17,162 nucleotides of DNA from Phycisphaerales bacterium UBA6054 (GTDB taxonomy: Bacteria; Planctomycetota; Phycisphaerae; Phycisphaerales; UBA1924): NCBI GenBank assembly GCA_002429045.1, contig DIYM01000043.1:1-17162 (forward strand), in the 5' to 3' direction. Made by a program: the position numbers and the translations under genes. The stretch's first letter is position 1. Every line of letters starts with the position of its first letter. Below, in pieces: positions 1 through 7,078 of the stretch. Below the pieces are notes generated by a model, which saw nothing but the letters and a program-made list of their open reading frames with translations, did no database searches and was not told the origin of the DNA.

Positions 1-1
1 G

Positions 2-202
2 GAAGCGCCGGGCGGGCGGCCCGCGGTCCGTGAGGAGCCGGACGAGCCGCGCGACCCGGCGCGCTGGGTTTGGATCACCAAATCGGGATCGCGGTACCAC
101 CGGGAGGGGTGCCAGCACCTCAAGAGCAGCCGGACGCGGGTGGAGCGGGACGATCTGGATCCGGGCATGGCCCCGTGCAAGACGTGCGATCCGGACGGGT
201 GA
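2..202 (+). CDS. C-terminal part of a small Cys/His-motif protein (5' end outside window)
   Basis: An open frame enters from the left edge (first full codon at base 2) and stops at TGA 200-202, giving 66 visible residues. The first 20 or so are rich in Pro, Arg and Glu, like a linker. The rest reads WVWITKSGSRYHREGC, then QHLKSS, then GMAPCKTCDPDG. The spacing YHR-x-GC-x2-LK ... G-x2-PC-x2-C matches a short tail module that I know from the ends of thermonuclease-like and other secreted bacterial proteins, where the Cys and His residues could bind a metal or form disulfides. The full protein cannot be identified without its N-terminus. It ends 40 bp before the asparagine synthase start on the same strand. 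The module match is by eye; that the frame is coding is fairly sure because the motif is so regular. Confidence 0.6.
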   Translation, partial: EAPGGRPAVREEPDEPRDPARWVWITKSGSRYHREGCQHLKSSRTRVERDDLDPGMAPCKTCDPDG

Positions 203-242
203 TTGTCTCGGTGGGGCGGCCCGATCGCCGATAGTGGCACCC

Positions 243-2072
243 ATGTGCGGGATCGTGGGTGTCTTCGGGCTTGGGTGCGGCGTGGGGGTGTCGGATCGCG
301 AGCTGATCCGGATGCGGGACACGATGATGCATCGCGGGCCCGACGACGCGGGCCTGTGGTGCTGCCCGTGGGCGGCGCTGGCGCATCGGAGGCTGTCGGT
401 GGTCGCCCCGGGGCCCGAGGGGCACCAGCCGATGGTCAGCGGCGATGGGCGTGCCGCGTTGGTCTACAACGGCGAGTTGTACAACGACGCGGAGTTGCGT
501 GCCGAGTTGGAGCCCCGGTGGTCCTTCGCGTCGTCCTGCGATACCGAGACCGTGCTGGCCGCGCTGAGCGTGTGGGGCGCGGACGCGTTGGAGAAGCTGC
601 GGGGCATGTTCGCGTTGGGGTTCGTTGACCGCGATCGCGGGCGTGTGATCCTCGCGCGGGATCCGTTGGGCGTCAAACCGCTGTATGCGGCGCGTGTGAT
701 CGGCTCGGAGGGCGCGCAGGTGGTGTTCGCGAGCGAGCCCGGCGCGATCCTGGCCCATCCCGACATGAAGACCGAGCCGGATATGGTGACGGTGTCGGCG
801 TATCTGACGACAATCCGCCCGACGCTCGGGTCCCGGACGATGTTCGAAGGGCTGGAGACGCTCGAGCCCGGTGAGGTTCGCGTCTACGACGCGGTTGAAG
901 GGACGTTCTCGCGCGGTTCTTTGTGGGCGGCGGCGGGGAGCGGGACGGTCGCGGACGCGGGGCGCACGAGGTCCGTGATCGAGGGGTCGGTGCGGGCTCA
1001 TCTGCGCAGCGACGTGCCGATCTGCTCGCTGCTCTCGGGTGGGCTGGACAGCGCGATCGTGACGCGCACGGTTCACGAGTCGCATGCGGATCTGAAAACG
1101 TACTGCGCGGGGGCGGTGACTGGGGTTCGGGACGACGACCTGGGATTCGCCGACCGGCTTGCTGACCGGCTCGGGGTCGATCACACCGCGGTTCCTGTGG
1201 ACGCGGGCGGGTTCGTTGGGCGTTGGGCGTGGATGGTGCGGAGTTCGGGGGTCCCGCTCTCGACGCCGAACGAGGTCGCGATCTACGAGGTGGCGGCGGC
1301 TTTGCGCGGCGAGGGGCACGTGGTCGCGATGTCCGGCGAGGGTGCGGACGAGTTGTTCGGTGGATATGCCGAGCCGATGCGGCTTGCCGCGGGGCACGTG
1401 CGGTCGCTCGCCGGGGCGGAAGACCGTGACGGGGGCGGGTTCCACCTGCGCATGAACGCGTGGGTTGGCGCGGACGTCAAGCCGAGGATTCTCCGAGGGG
1501 ATGTGTTCGGGCGTGCCGGCGGGGACGAGGCGTTGAGAGAGGCGTACCGGGGGTTGTTCGAGCGATGCCGCGTGGGTGCTCCCGGGGACTGCGGGCTCCA
1601 GCCCCATCTCCGCTTTCTGCGGCGTGTGAATCTCGAGAACTTGCTCAGGCGGCTGGACTCGGCGACCATGCTGGCGTCCGTTGAGGGGAGGACGCCTTTC
1701 GCGGACATCGGGGTGGCTCGGTTCGCCGAGTCGCTGGCGGTGTCGGACAAGTTCGTGGATGGCGATCCGCCGGGGACAAAGCTCGCGCTGCGTCGGGCGT
1801 TCGCGTCGGTGTTGCCGGATGAGATCGTGGGACGCCCCAAGGCGAGTTTTCCGCTGCCTTTCGAGGCCTGGCTGGGGGGGATGTCGCCGGTGCTGGGTGG
1901 TTCCGGGTTCGCGGACTCGGTGTTCAGCGCCGAGGCGGTTGAGGCGGTCTGCGCATCGCCGCGGGCGCTGTGGAATCTTGCCTGGCCGATGATGAATCTG
2001 GCGTTGTGGGGCGAGCGGTGGTGGGGCGCGGGATCGGGTGAGGTCGCGGTGCCCGAGTCGGCGTCTCTGTGA
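243..2072 (+). CDS. asnB: Asparagine synthase (glutamine-hydrolysing), AsnB family
   Basis: This enzyme makes asparagine from aspartate, glutamine and ATP in the cytoplasm. The ATG at 243 is chosen because it gives MCGIVGVFG, placing the catalytic Cys at residue 2 as all class II (Ntn) glutamine amidotransferases require; the frame extends upstream to 30 but those 71 residues are unlike the family. The protein is 609 aa, near the family norm. The N-terminal glutaminase domain (about 2-190) carries HRGPDDAG and YNGELYN; the synthetase domain carries the pyrophosphate-binding SGGLDS at 265-270 and a later SGEGADELFGGY. The C-terminus has the usual GRPKASFPLPFEAWL. No strong ribosome binding site is visible before the start. 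It converges on the ABC ATPase gene with only 13 bp between the two stops. Paralogues acting in polysaccharide or peptide amidation share this architecture, so the exact substrate is less certain than the fold. Confidence 0.92.
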   Translation: MCGIVGVFGLGCGVGVSDRELIRMRDTMMHRGPDDAGLWCCPWAALAHRRLSVVAPGPEGHQPMVSGDGRAALVYNGELYNDAELRAELEPRWSFASSCDTETVLAALSVWGADALEKLRGMFALGFVDRDRGRVILARDPLGVKPLYAARVIGSEGAQVVFASEPGAILAHPDMKTEPDMVTVSAYLTTIRPTLGSRTMFEGLETLEPGEVRVYDAVEGTFSRGSLWAAAGSGTVADAGRTRSVIEGSVRAHLRSDVPICSLLSGGLDSAIVTRTVHESHADLKTYCAGAVTGVRDDDLGFADRLADRLGVDHTAVPVDAGGFVGRWAWMVRSSGVPLSTPNEVAIYEVAAALRGEGHVVAMSGEGADELFGGYAEPMRLAAGHVRSLAGAEDRDGGGFHLRMNAWVGADVKPRILRGDVFGRAGGDEALREAYRGLFERCRVGAPGDCGLQPHLRFLRRVNLENLLRRLDSATMLASVEGRTPFADIGVARFAESLAVSDKFVDGDPPGTKLALRRAFASVLPDEIVGRPKASFPLPFEAWLGGMSPVLGGSGFADSVFSAEAVEAVCASPRALWNLAWPMMNLALWGERWWGAGSGEVAVPESASL

Positions 2073-2085
2073 GCGGGCCGGCGGG

Positions 2086-2976
2086 CTACATGGCGCCGCC
2101 TTCGTAGACGAAGCGTTGCTTGGTGCGGCGGGGGTTGGCTTCGGGCACGGCGGAGAGCAGCGAGCGGGTGTAGTCGTGCTGCGGGTTCTCGATGATCTCC
2201 TCTCTGGTGCCCGCCTCGACGATTTTGCCCTTGTACATCACGGCGATGCGTTTGCAGACGTGCTGGATGACGGCCATGTCGTGGGAGATGAAGAGATAGC
2301 TGAGCTTGAACTCGCTCTGGAGGTCCATCAGCAGGTTGATGATCTGTGCCTGGATGGAGACATCGAGGGCGCTGGTCGGTTCGTCGCAGACGATGAACTT
2401 GGGTTCGAGCGCGAGGGCTCTGGCGATGCCGATGCGTTGGCGCTGGCCGCCCGAGAACTCGTGTGGGTAGCGATCGGCGGCGGCGCGGGGCATGCCGGAG
2501 CGTTCGAGGAGGGTCTCGACGCGTTCGCGGAGTTGGTCCTTGTCGTTGTTCGGGATCAGGCCGTGGATGATCAGGGGCTCGCCAACGATGGCGGCGATGC
2601 GCATGCGGGGGTTGAGCGATCCGGCGGGATCCTGGAAGACGATCTGCATGTTTCGGCGCAGTTGCTGGAGTTCGGAGCCTGAGGCGCGGAAGACGTCGTG
2701 CCCGTCGAAGGTGACCTGGCCGGAGGTCGCCGGGATGAGGCGGAGCAGCGTGCGTCCGACGGTGGTCTTGCCGCAGCCCGACTCGCCGACGAGCCCGAGC
2801 GTCTCGCCGTGCCCGACGTTGAAGGTGACGCCATCGACGGCTTTGAAGTGGTCGGTGACGCGTTGGAGCAGCCCGGAGCGGATGGGGAAGTGTGTCTTGA
2901 GGTTGTCCACGCTGAGCAGCGGATCCGCTCGGTGCGGCGCGTTCTCGGGCTTGGTGTTCGCGTCTGTTTCGGTCAT
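2086..2976 (-). CDS. oppF: Oligopeptide/dipeptide ABC transporter ATP-binding protein (OppF/DppF type)
   Basis: This is a 296-aa cytoplasmic ATPase that would power a peptide or nickel-type importer. Visible motifs are Walker A GESGCGKTT (64-72), Q-loop VFQDP (Q115), signature FSGGQRQR (174-181), Walker B FIVCDEP (194-200) followed by the D-loop SALD, and switch His SHD (H232). The C-terminal tail HDYTRSLLSAVPEANP is the extra segment typical of OppD/OppF ATPases. The N-terminal LLSVDNLKTHFPIRSG and the DHFKAVDGV region point to the F rather than the D subunit. No permease, binding protein or OppD partner lies in the window: its 3' side meets asnB and its 5' side meets tRNA-Phe. It is therefore either the last gene of a dispersed set or works with components encoded elsewhere. 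The ATG start at 2976 has no clear Shine-Dalgarno. Confidence 0.92.
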   Translation of the reverse strand: MTETDANTKPENAPHRADPLLSVDNLKTHFPIRSGLLQRVTDHFKAVDGVTFNVGHGETLGLVGESGCGKTTVGRTLLRLIPATSGQVTFDGHDVFRASGSELQQLRRNMQIVFQDPAGSLNPRMRIAAIVGEPLIIHGLIPNNDKDQLRERVETLLERSGMPRAAADRYPHEFSGGQRQRIGIARALALEPKFIVCDEPTSALDVSIQAQIINLLMDLQSEFKLSYLFISHDMAVIQHVCKRIAVMYKGKIVEAGTREEIIENPQHDYTRSLLSAVPEANPRRTKQRFVYEGGAM

Positions 2977-3063
2977 GCCGGGATCGTAGCAGAAGGGGCG
3001 GAGGCGATGCGGGCTGTGCGGGCTGAATCGGGTCTCGGGGCGACAGATCGGGGGTCGTGCTGG

Positions 3064-3091
3064 TTGACCGGGGGGCGTGGGGCGATACAGT
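3064..3091 (+). promoter_or_regulatory. Sigma-70-like promoter for tRNA-Phe
   Basis: TTGACC (3064-3069, five of six consensus bases) is followed after 16 bp by TACAGT (3086-3091, four of six). The -10 ends 27 bp before the first base of the tRNA, a plausible leader for a processed tRNA transcript. The placement supports the call; strength is inferred from consensus match only. Confidence 0.5.
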
Positions 3092-3118
3092 GGGGACCAG
3101 CCGGGTCCTCTCGGCGAC

Positions 3119-3191
3119 GGGCAGGTAGCTCAGTTGGTAGAGCACGGCATTGAAAATGCCGGTGTCCCCGGTTCAAGTCCGGGTCTGCCCA
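3119..3191 (+). tRNA. tRNA-Phe (anticodon GAA)
   Basis: The 73-nt sequence folds into a complete cloverleaf. The acceptor stem GGGCAGG (3119-3125) pairs with TCTGCCC (3184-3190, one G-U pair); the D stem is GCTC/GAGC; the anticodon stem CGGCA/TGCCG encloses loop TTGAAAA with anticodon GAA at 3152-3154; the T stem CCCGG/CCGGG encloses TTCAAGT. The discriminator base is A (3191), as expected for tRNA-Phe. The CCA end is not encoded, so it must be added by nucleotidyltransferase. No integrase or repeated 3' tRNA fragment is seen nearby, so it does not look like an occupied integration site. Confidence 0.97.
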
Positions 3192-3956
3192 TTCGGTAGT
3201 TCGCCCCGGTTCTCGCCGGGCATCGCTGGACGCCTTGCACCCTCGCACATCAGCACGATCGGTGACGCTGCGTTGATCTCCCGCGTTCTGTGTGGACGGG
3301 CGGCGCGTCGGACTTTGGGCCGTCTGTAACGGGTCGGGCAAACAGTGGTGGGGGCGGCGCGAGCGAGTTCATCCCATCGCGGCTCTGATCGATGCCGGCC
3401 CATCCGAGCAACAGGACCTCGCGGGTACCGGTGGCCGCCCTGGCATGCGAGGGCGATGATGCACCGCCCGAGCCGGTATCTCGTGCGGCATCGCGCAGCG
3501 GCGCCGCTTCACGGGGTGTGGCGTAGCGGGCCCGCGAGCGGTTCACCTGTGAGCGAGCACCGGGCATCGGCGGCAGGGTTCGCGTCCACCCCACTCCGCC
3601 GCGCAGCCTGCGTGTAAGAACACACGGGTGGGCCCGGCATCGCGGGGACGGTCGCTTCGGCGTATCCGTGTGGCAAGGTTGTCTTGATGCAGTTGTGGAG
3701 GTATGTGTCAATCGAAGTGTCGGTTCGGATTGTCTCTCGCAGGGCATGCAATGAGCCAAGAGACCGGCTGGCGTTTCGTCGTGCTTGGAGTCTCCTCCGT
3801 CCCGTAGCGCCGCAGTGTGGGTTCTGCTGGCCCGGGCGGAGGGCTATCGATCAAGAGTTCGCCGGGCAGGCCGTGCCCGCCGGTGGGACAGGGAGCCACC
3901 GGCGGGCATGCAGTCCAGACTGAACTGCCTGACCTAGCACGTACAGATCGGGTGCT
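3192..3956. other. Gene-poor stretch after tRNA-Phe
   Basis: About 765 bp hold no frame I can accept as a gene. The open frames on either strand (for example 3250-3759 minus, 3345-3617 plus, 3684-3923 plus) are low-complexity, rich in Arg, Pro and Ala, lack plausible starts with ribosome binding sites and show no recognisable motif. A short GC-rich inverted repeat (CCCGG at 3205-3209 with CCGGG at 3216-3220) lies 13 bp after the tRNA and might help end its transcript. The only strong structure is the hairpin at 3874-3908. Base composition appears a little less GC-skewed than in the genes, which fits decayed or regulatory sequence. Confidence 0.5.
3874..3908 (-). terminator. Strong 13-bp-stem hairpin downstream of the PEP-CTERM gene
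   Basis: TGCCCGCCGGTGG (3874-3886) is perfectly complementary to CCACCGGCGGGCA (3896-3908), with a 9-nt loop (3887-3895). It lies 48 bp beyond the stop of the minus-strand PEP-CTERM gene, a natural place for a transcription end or 3' stabilising structure. No T-tract follows on either strand, so a classical intrinsic terminator is not fully met. The left arm can pair instead with GGGCA at 3864-3868, giving a smaller alternative hairpin. Confidence 0.5.
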
Positions 3957-4496
3957 TTATCGCCGCCGGCGGGCTGTGACAAGCATCCCGAGTGCCGCGA
4001 GGCCCGTCGGGCCTGGGGCGGGCACTTGGGCCAAGATCGGGCCCGTGATCAACGCCATGCGACGGTTGTTGCTGAACTGCCCGGGTTCTTCGCCCGGGAC
4101 GGTCAGGTCCACGACCAGCCAGACGTTGTCGCCGAATGAGAGCGGGTCGGTCAACTGGTTGGTGTTCGCGGTGAAGGTGCCGTTGTAGAGATCACCCGGT
4201 GAGAGGGTCGGAGCGTCGTAAATCGACCAGCCCGAGGCCGCGAAGAAGGGCCCGCCGTTGTTGTTCCAGAGATAGGTCTGGATGCCGGCGTTGTCGCTGT
4301 CGTTGACGGGTGTCCTCCCGTCGAGATCGTACGCCACATCACCGACGTTCTCGAGCGTGAATCCGAACTCGATCTCATACCAGCCCGATTCCTGGGCGAC
4401 GTTGAGGATCTGGACATCGGTTAGCGCGATGTCGAGTGTGCCGATGGGGACAGCCGGGGCCATCACGGAAGCGAGTGTTAGACCGGTCACGGGCAT
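3957..4496 (-). CDS. PEP-CTERM-like sorted surface/exported protein
   Basis: The 179-aa protein ends in a PEP-CTERM-type sorting tail: VPAPGP, a short hydrophobic stretch (TGLAALGMLVTA) and a final ARRRR. In known systems such tails are recognised by exosortase, which cleaves at the P-x-P motif; here Ala replaces the usual Glu, a variant I associate with Phycisphaerae. The middle (about 20-150) is a beta-rich domain with FGFTLENVGD and NVWLVVDLTVPG, reminiscent of a CARDB-like sandwich. The start at 4496 is chosen because AAAGGAGATCCC stands directly before it; a longer frame up to 4571 lacks support. The N-terminus MPVTGLTLASVMAPAVP is hydrophobic but has no positive charge, so the signal peptide is poor. 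It follows the methyltransferase gene by 90 bp on the same strand. Its role is unknown. Confidence 0.75.
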   Translation of the reverse strand: MPVTGLTLASVMAPAVPIGTLDIALTDVQILNVAQESGWYEIEFGFTLENVGDVAYDLDGRTPVNDSDNAGIQTYLWNNNGGPFFAASGWSIYDAPTLSPGDLYNGTFTANTNQLTDPLSFGDNVWLVVDLTVPGEEPGQFSNNRRMALITGPILAQVPAPGPTGLAALGMLVTARRRR

Positions 4497-4586
4497 GGGA
4501 TCTCCTTTCGTCCCCGGCGGTCTGCCAGAGGATCGCGGTTGGGATGCGGCAGGGTGAGCCGCAGAGTTCAAGACTGATGAGTTTGG

Positions 4587-5666
4587 TTACGAGTCGGACT
4601 TGCGGCAGACGTAGAAGTAGTTCATGACGTCGTGCTCGAGCGTGTTGACTTCGACGGATTCGAAACCGGCGTCGTCCATCATCTCGACGGCGAGTTCGCG
4701 GCCCCATGCGGCACCGAGCCCCGCGCCGCCCTGGGCGAGCGAGACCGTCATGCAATGCATGCAGGAGATGGTGTAGATGAAGGGCGCGAGAGGGCCGCCG
4801 ATGTTTTTCGCCACATCGCTCGATCCAAGGATGTCCTGCGCGAGGAACACGCCGCCGGGCTTGAGCGAAGCGTGAACGCCGGAGAGCAATCCCGCCGGGC
4901 TCTTCTGATCGTGGATCACATCGAATCCGGTCACGAAATCGTACGTGCCTGGCTCGGCGAACTCGGTGAGGTCGCGGGCGGCGAACCGGATGTTTGTTAG
5001 GCCGCGCGCCTCGGCCTGCTCGGTCGCGTAGGCGATCGTGTCATCGGAGAGGTCATACCCGGTAAACCGGCTTTCGGGGAAGCGCTCGGCGAGCGCCATG
5101 AGAGCATGGCCGCGTCCGCACCCGACATCGAGGAGTGACGCTCCGGTTTCGAGCGATTCGGTCATTCCATCAACGAGCGGGAGGATCGCGCTCTCGAGCC
5201 CCGAGACGACGGTCTGATCGCTCTCTTCGGCCATCACTTCATGGAACCGGGGGAACTTGGCGTAGGGCACGCCGCCGCCGTTCTTGAAGCACTCGAGAAC
5301 CTCGTCTTCGACCTGCGCGAGCACGGGCAGGAACTGGAATGGCACCGCGATGTTGGCGTCGGCGTCTCGGGTGAGGAGCGCCGCGTGAGACTCGGGAAGA
5401 ACGTAACGCTGGCTCTCCGGTTCGTAGTCAACAATCTCGCCCGTGACCATCGCTCCGAGCCATTCGCGGACGTACCGCTCGTTGAGACCGGCACGCTCGG
5501 CGAGTTCGTGGCTGTTGGCGGGGCCGCCACTGGAAAGGGCATCAAACAGCCCCGCCCGGTGCCCGAGCGAGATCATGAGAGAAACCGCCCCTCCGTTGAG
5601 GAGTCCGAGCAGTTTGCCCGCGAACTCGTCTGGGCTCTGGATCTTGATTGAACATGCCTGGCACAT
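4587..5666 (-). CDS. SAM-dependent methyltransferase with N-terminal winged helix (Rv2258c-like)
   Basis: The 359-aa protein has two parts. Residues 16-100 form a winged-helix-like dimerisation region (HRAGLFDAL, then HELAERAGLNERYVREWLGA). Residues about 170-285 form a class I methyltransferase fold: motif I LLDVGCGRG (179-186 area), acidic D205 at the end of strand 2 (FTGYDLSDD), and GFDVIHDQ at strand 4. This architecture matches Mycobacterium Rv2258c and plant-type O-methyltransferases; the substrate cannot be read from sequence. The N-terminus MCQACSIK contains a CxxC pair, and the C-terminal part has CMHC, both unusual enough to note. The start is backed by AAAGGAAACGCC immediately before ATG. 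It lies 75 bp after the sigma factor stop and could share its transcript. Confidence 0.85.
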   Translation of the reverse strand: MCQACSIKIQSPDEFAGKLLGLLNGGAVSLMISLGHRAGLFDALSSGGPANSHELAERAGLNERYVREWLGAMVTGEIVDYEPESQRYVLPESHAALLTRDADANIAVPFQFLPVLAQVEDEVLECFKNGGGVPYAKFPRFHEVMAEESDQTVVSGLESAILPLVDGMTESLETGASLLDVGCGRGHALMALAERFPESRFTGYDLSDDTIAYATEQAEARGLTNIRFAARDLTEFAEPGTYDFVTGFDVIHDQKSPAGLLSGVHASLKPGGVFLAQDILGSSDVAKNIGGPLAPFIYTISCMHCMTVSLAQGGAGLGAAWGRELAVEMMDDAGFESVEVNTLEHDVMNYFYVCRKSDS

Positions 5667-5741
5667 GGCGTTTCCTTTCGGTCTGCGATTCCGTGTGAAT
5701 CGGTGTGTGCAAGACCGTGCGGGAAACGTGCCGGTCGCGGC

Positions 5742-6365
5742 TCAGGTTGAGCCCGAAATTTTTTCGTTCTTCTCACGCTCACCCAGGGCGGTGTAGAGCC
5801 ACGCCCGCGAGAACGCCCATTGCCTGCGGACGGTCGAGAGGGAATCGCCGGTCACTTCCGCGATGTCTTCGAGGCGCATGCCGACGAAGTAGCGGAACCG
5901 GACGATCCGAGCGAGCCGCTCGTCTTCGGCTTCGAGCTTTGCGAGAGCATCGTGGACCTCCACGACGTCGAGGTTGCCCCCGGGGCTGGGTAGGGCCGGA
6001 TCGCTGTTCCGGGCCAGCGCGCCGTCATCTCTGATCTCGTCAAAGGTGACTCGGATGGCGCCTCCCCCCCGTTTCTGGGCGTTCTTTTCGCGGGCGTGAT
6101 CGACCAGGACGCGTTCCATCGCCCGAGCGGCCGCTCCGAAGAAGTGGCCCCGGTGCGTCAGTTGCTCCTGGTTGCCAACGAGCCGCAGGAACGCCTCGTT
6201 GACCAATGCCGTCGGCTGGAGCGTGTGGTTGTTGCGTTCCCGGGCCATTTTGTCTGCTGCCATCCGCCGGAGTTCCGCGTACACGACCTCGAACAGCTTG
6301 GCGGACGCGTTTGGATCTCCGGAGCCGACCCCGTTCAACAGGATGGTGATGTCCGGGGTGCCCAT
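5742..6365 (-). CDS. ECF sigma factor, TIGR02999 type
   Basis: This 207-aa protein would direct RNA polymerase to a specific stress or envelope regulon. Region sigma-2 spans about 20-95 (LFEVVYAELRRMAADKM, TLQPTALVNEAFLRL, RVLVDHAREK), and sigma-4 spans about 135-195 with helix-turn-helix LEDIAEVTGDSLSTVRRQW (165-183). The TALVNEAFLRL and DHAREKNAQKRG signatures are hallmarks of the planctomycete/acidobacterial family called TIGR02999. The start follows CGGAG eight bases upstream. No anti-sigma gene is adjacent; instead a transmembrane Ser/Thr kinase lies divergently, and in Planctomycetes some ECF groups are linked to such kinases. Control by that kinase is an inference from context. Confidence 0.92.
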   Translation of the reverse strand: MGTPDITILLNGVGSGDPNASAKLFEVVYAELRRMAADKMARERNNHTLQPTALVNEAFLRLVGNQEQLTHRGHFFGAAARAMERVLVDHAREKNAQKRGGGAIRVTFDEIRDDGALARNSDPALPSPGGNLDVVEVHDALAKLEAEDERLARIVRFRYFVGMRLEDIAEVTGDSLSTVRRQWAFSRAWLYTALGEREKNEKISGST

Positions 6366-6466
6366 CGGGGTGCTCCGAGCGCGATCGAGGAGGTTTGGCC
6401 AGATTTTTCCAAGGACAGGTTATCAGAAATGGGCGCTGCATCGTCCGTTTTCCGCATGTCATTCCG

Positions 6467-7030
6467 ATGCGTTCATTCCGACGACACCATCCAGAACGCT
6501 CTGATGCGCTCCCCAGCAGACGATCCGTTCCGGGCTCGGCCCGTGCCTTCGAGACGGCGATAGAAGAGATCCGATCGGCCCGAGCCGGTCGGGATCGGGT
6601 TGCCGATCTCGGCGGCAGCCAGGAACTGTACCTGGCGCTGATCGCCTGGCTCGCCGTCGGTGATGTCCAGGCCGGCGGGGCGGACTCGGTCATCTCGCTG
6701 TTTCGCACCCTTGATCGTCTCGGGGCTCGGCCGCTCGGCCCGGGTCAGGTGTACAACGAAACAGTCGTGATGTTCTGGATCGTCGTCGCTCGGCGACGGA
6801 TACCCGCCGGGATCGCCGCGACCCCGAACGAGAGAGCGGCCGCAGCAAGGGCGTTCGCTCGGGCTTACGCGAGCCGGGATCGCCTTATCTATGAGTTCTA
6901 CCGCAGCTCCCGTGTACACTCTTGGAAGGCAAGGTCAAGCTGGGTCGAACCGGATCTGAAGCCGATCGAGGCGTTGGATCAGCCTGGGCGCGGTGCTTCG
7001 GGTGGTCACGGGATGATGCCCCACGCGTAA
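6467..7030 (+). CDS. Uncharacterised protein with Y-x-ET ... FYRSS ... WVEPDL motifs
   Basis: I do not know a function for this protein of about 187 aa. Its C-terminal half resembles a widespread family of small hypothetical proteins that carry a Y-H/N-ET segment followed by FYS-x-E-x-L-x-S-x2-AR-x2-F/WV-x-PDL. Here these read QVYNETVVMFWIVV, LIYEFYRSSRVHSWKARSSW and VEPDLKPI. The N-terminal part has helices (ELYLALIAWLAVGD and DSVISLFRTLDRLG). No signal peptide or membrane segment is evident. The start is uncertain: the frame opens at TTG 6395 just after GAGGAGG, but with only one base of spacing, so ATG 6467 is given although it lacks a ribosome binding site. It is divergent from the sigma factor and sits 48 bp before the kinase in the same reading frame. 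Confidence 0.6.
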   Translation: MRSFRRHHPERSDALPSRRSVPGSARAFETAIEEIRSARAGRDRVADLGGSQELYLALIAWLAVGDVQAGGADSVISLFRTLDRLGARPLGPGQVYNETVVMFWIVVARRRIPAGIAATPNERAAAARAFARAYASRDRLIYEFYRSSRVHSWKARSSWVEPDLKPIEALDQPGRGASGGHGMMPHA

Positions 7031-7078
7031 GCGAGTTCTTCGGGCCGATCGTCGAGGCATCCGGGGCGGAGAGCGGGA

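Noticed and set aside
30..242. N-terminal extension of the asparagine synthase frame
   Set aside because: The added residues are Arg-rich, resemble no family member and overlap the upstream Cys/His-motif gene; class II amidotransferases need Cys directly after the start Met.
1283..3145. 620-codon open frame on the minus strand
   Set aside because: It covers oppF in another frame and the end of asnB antisense; composition is Arg/Pro/His-rich GC shadow without motifs.
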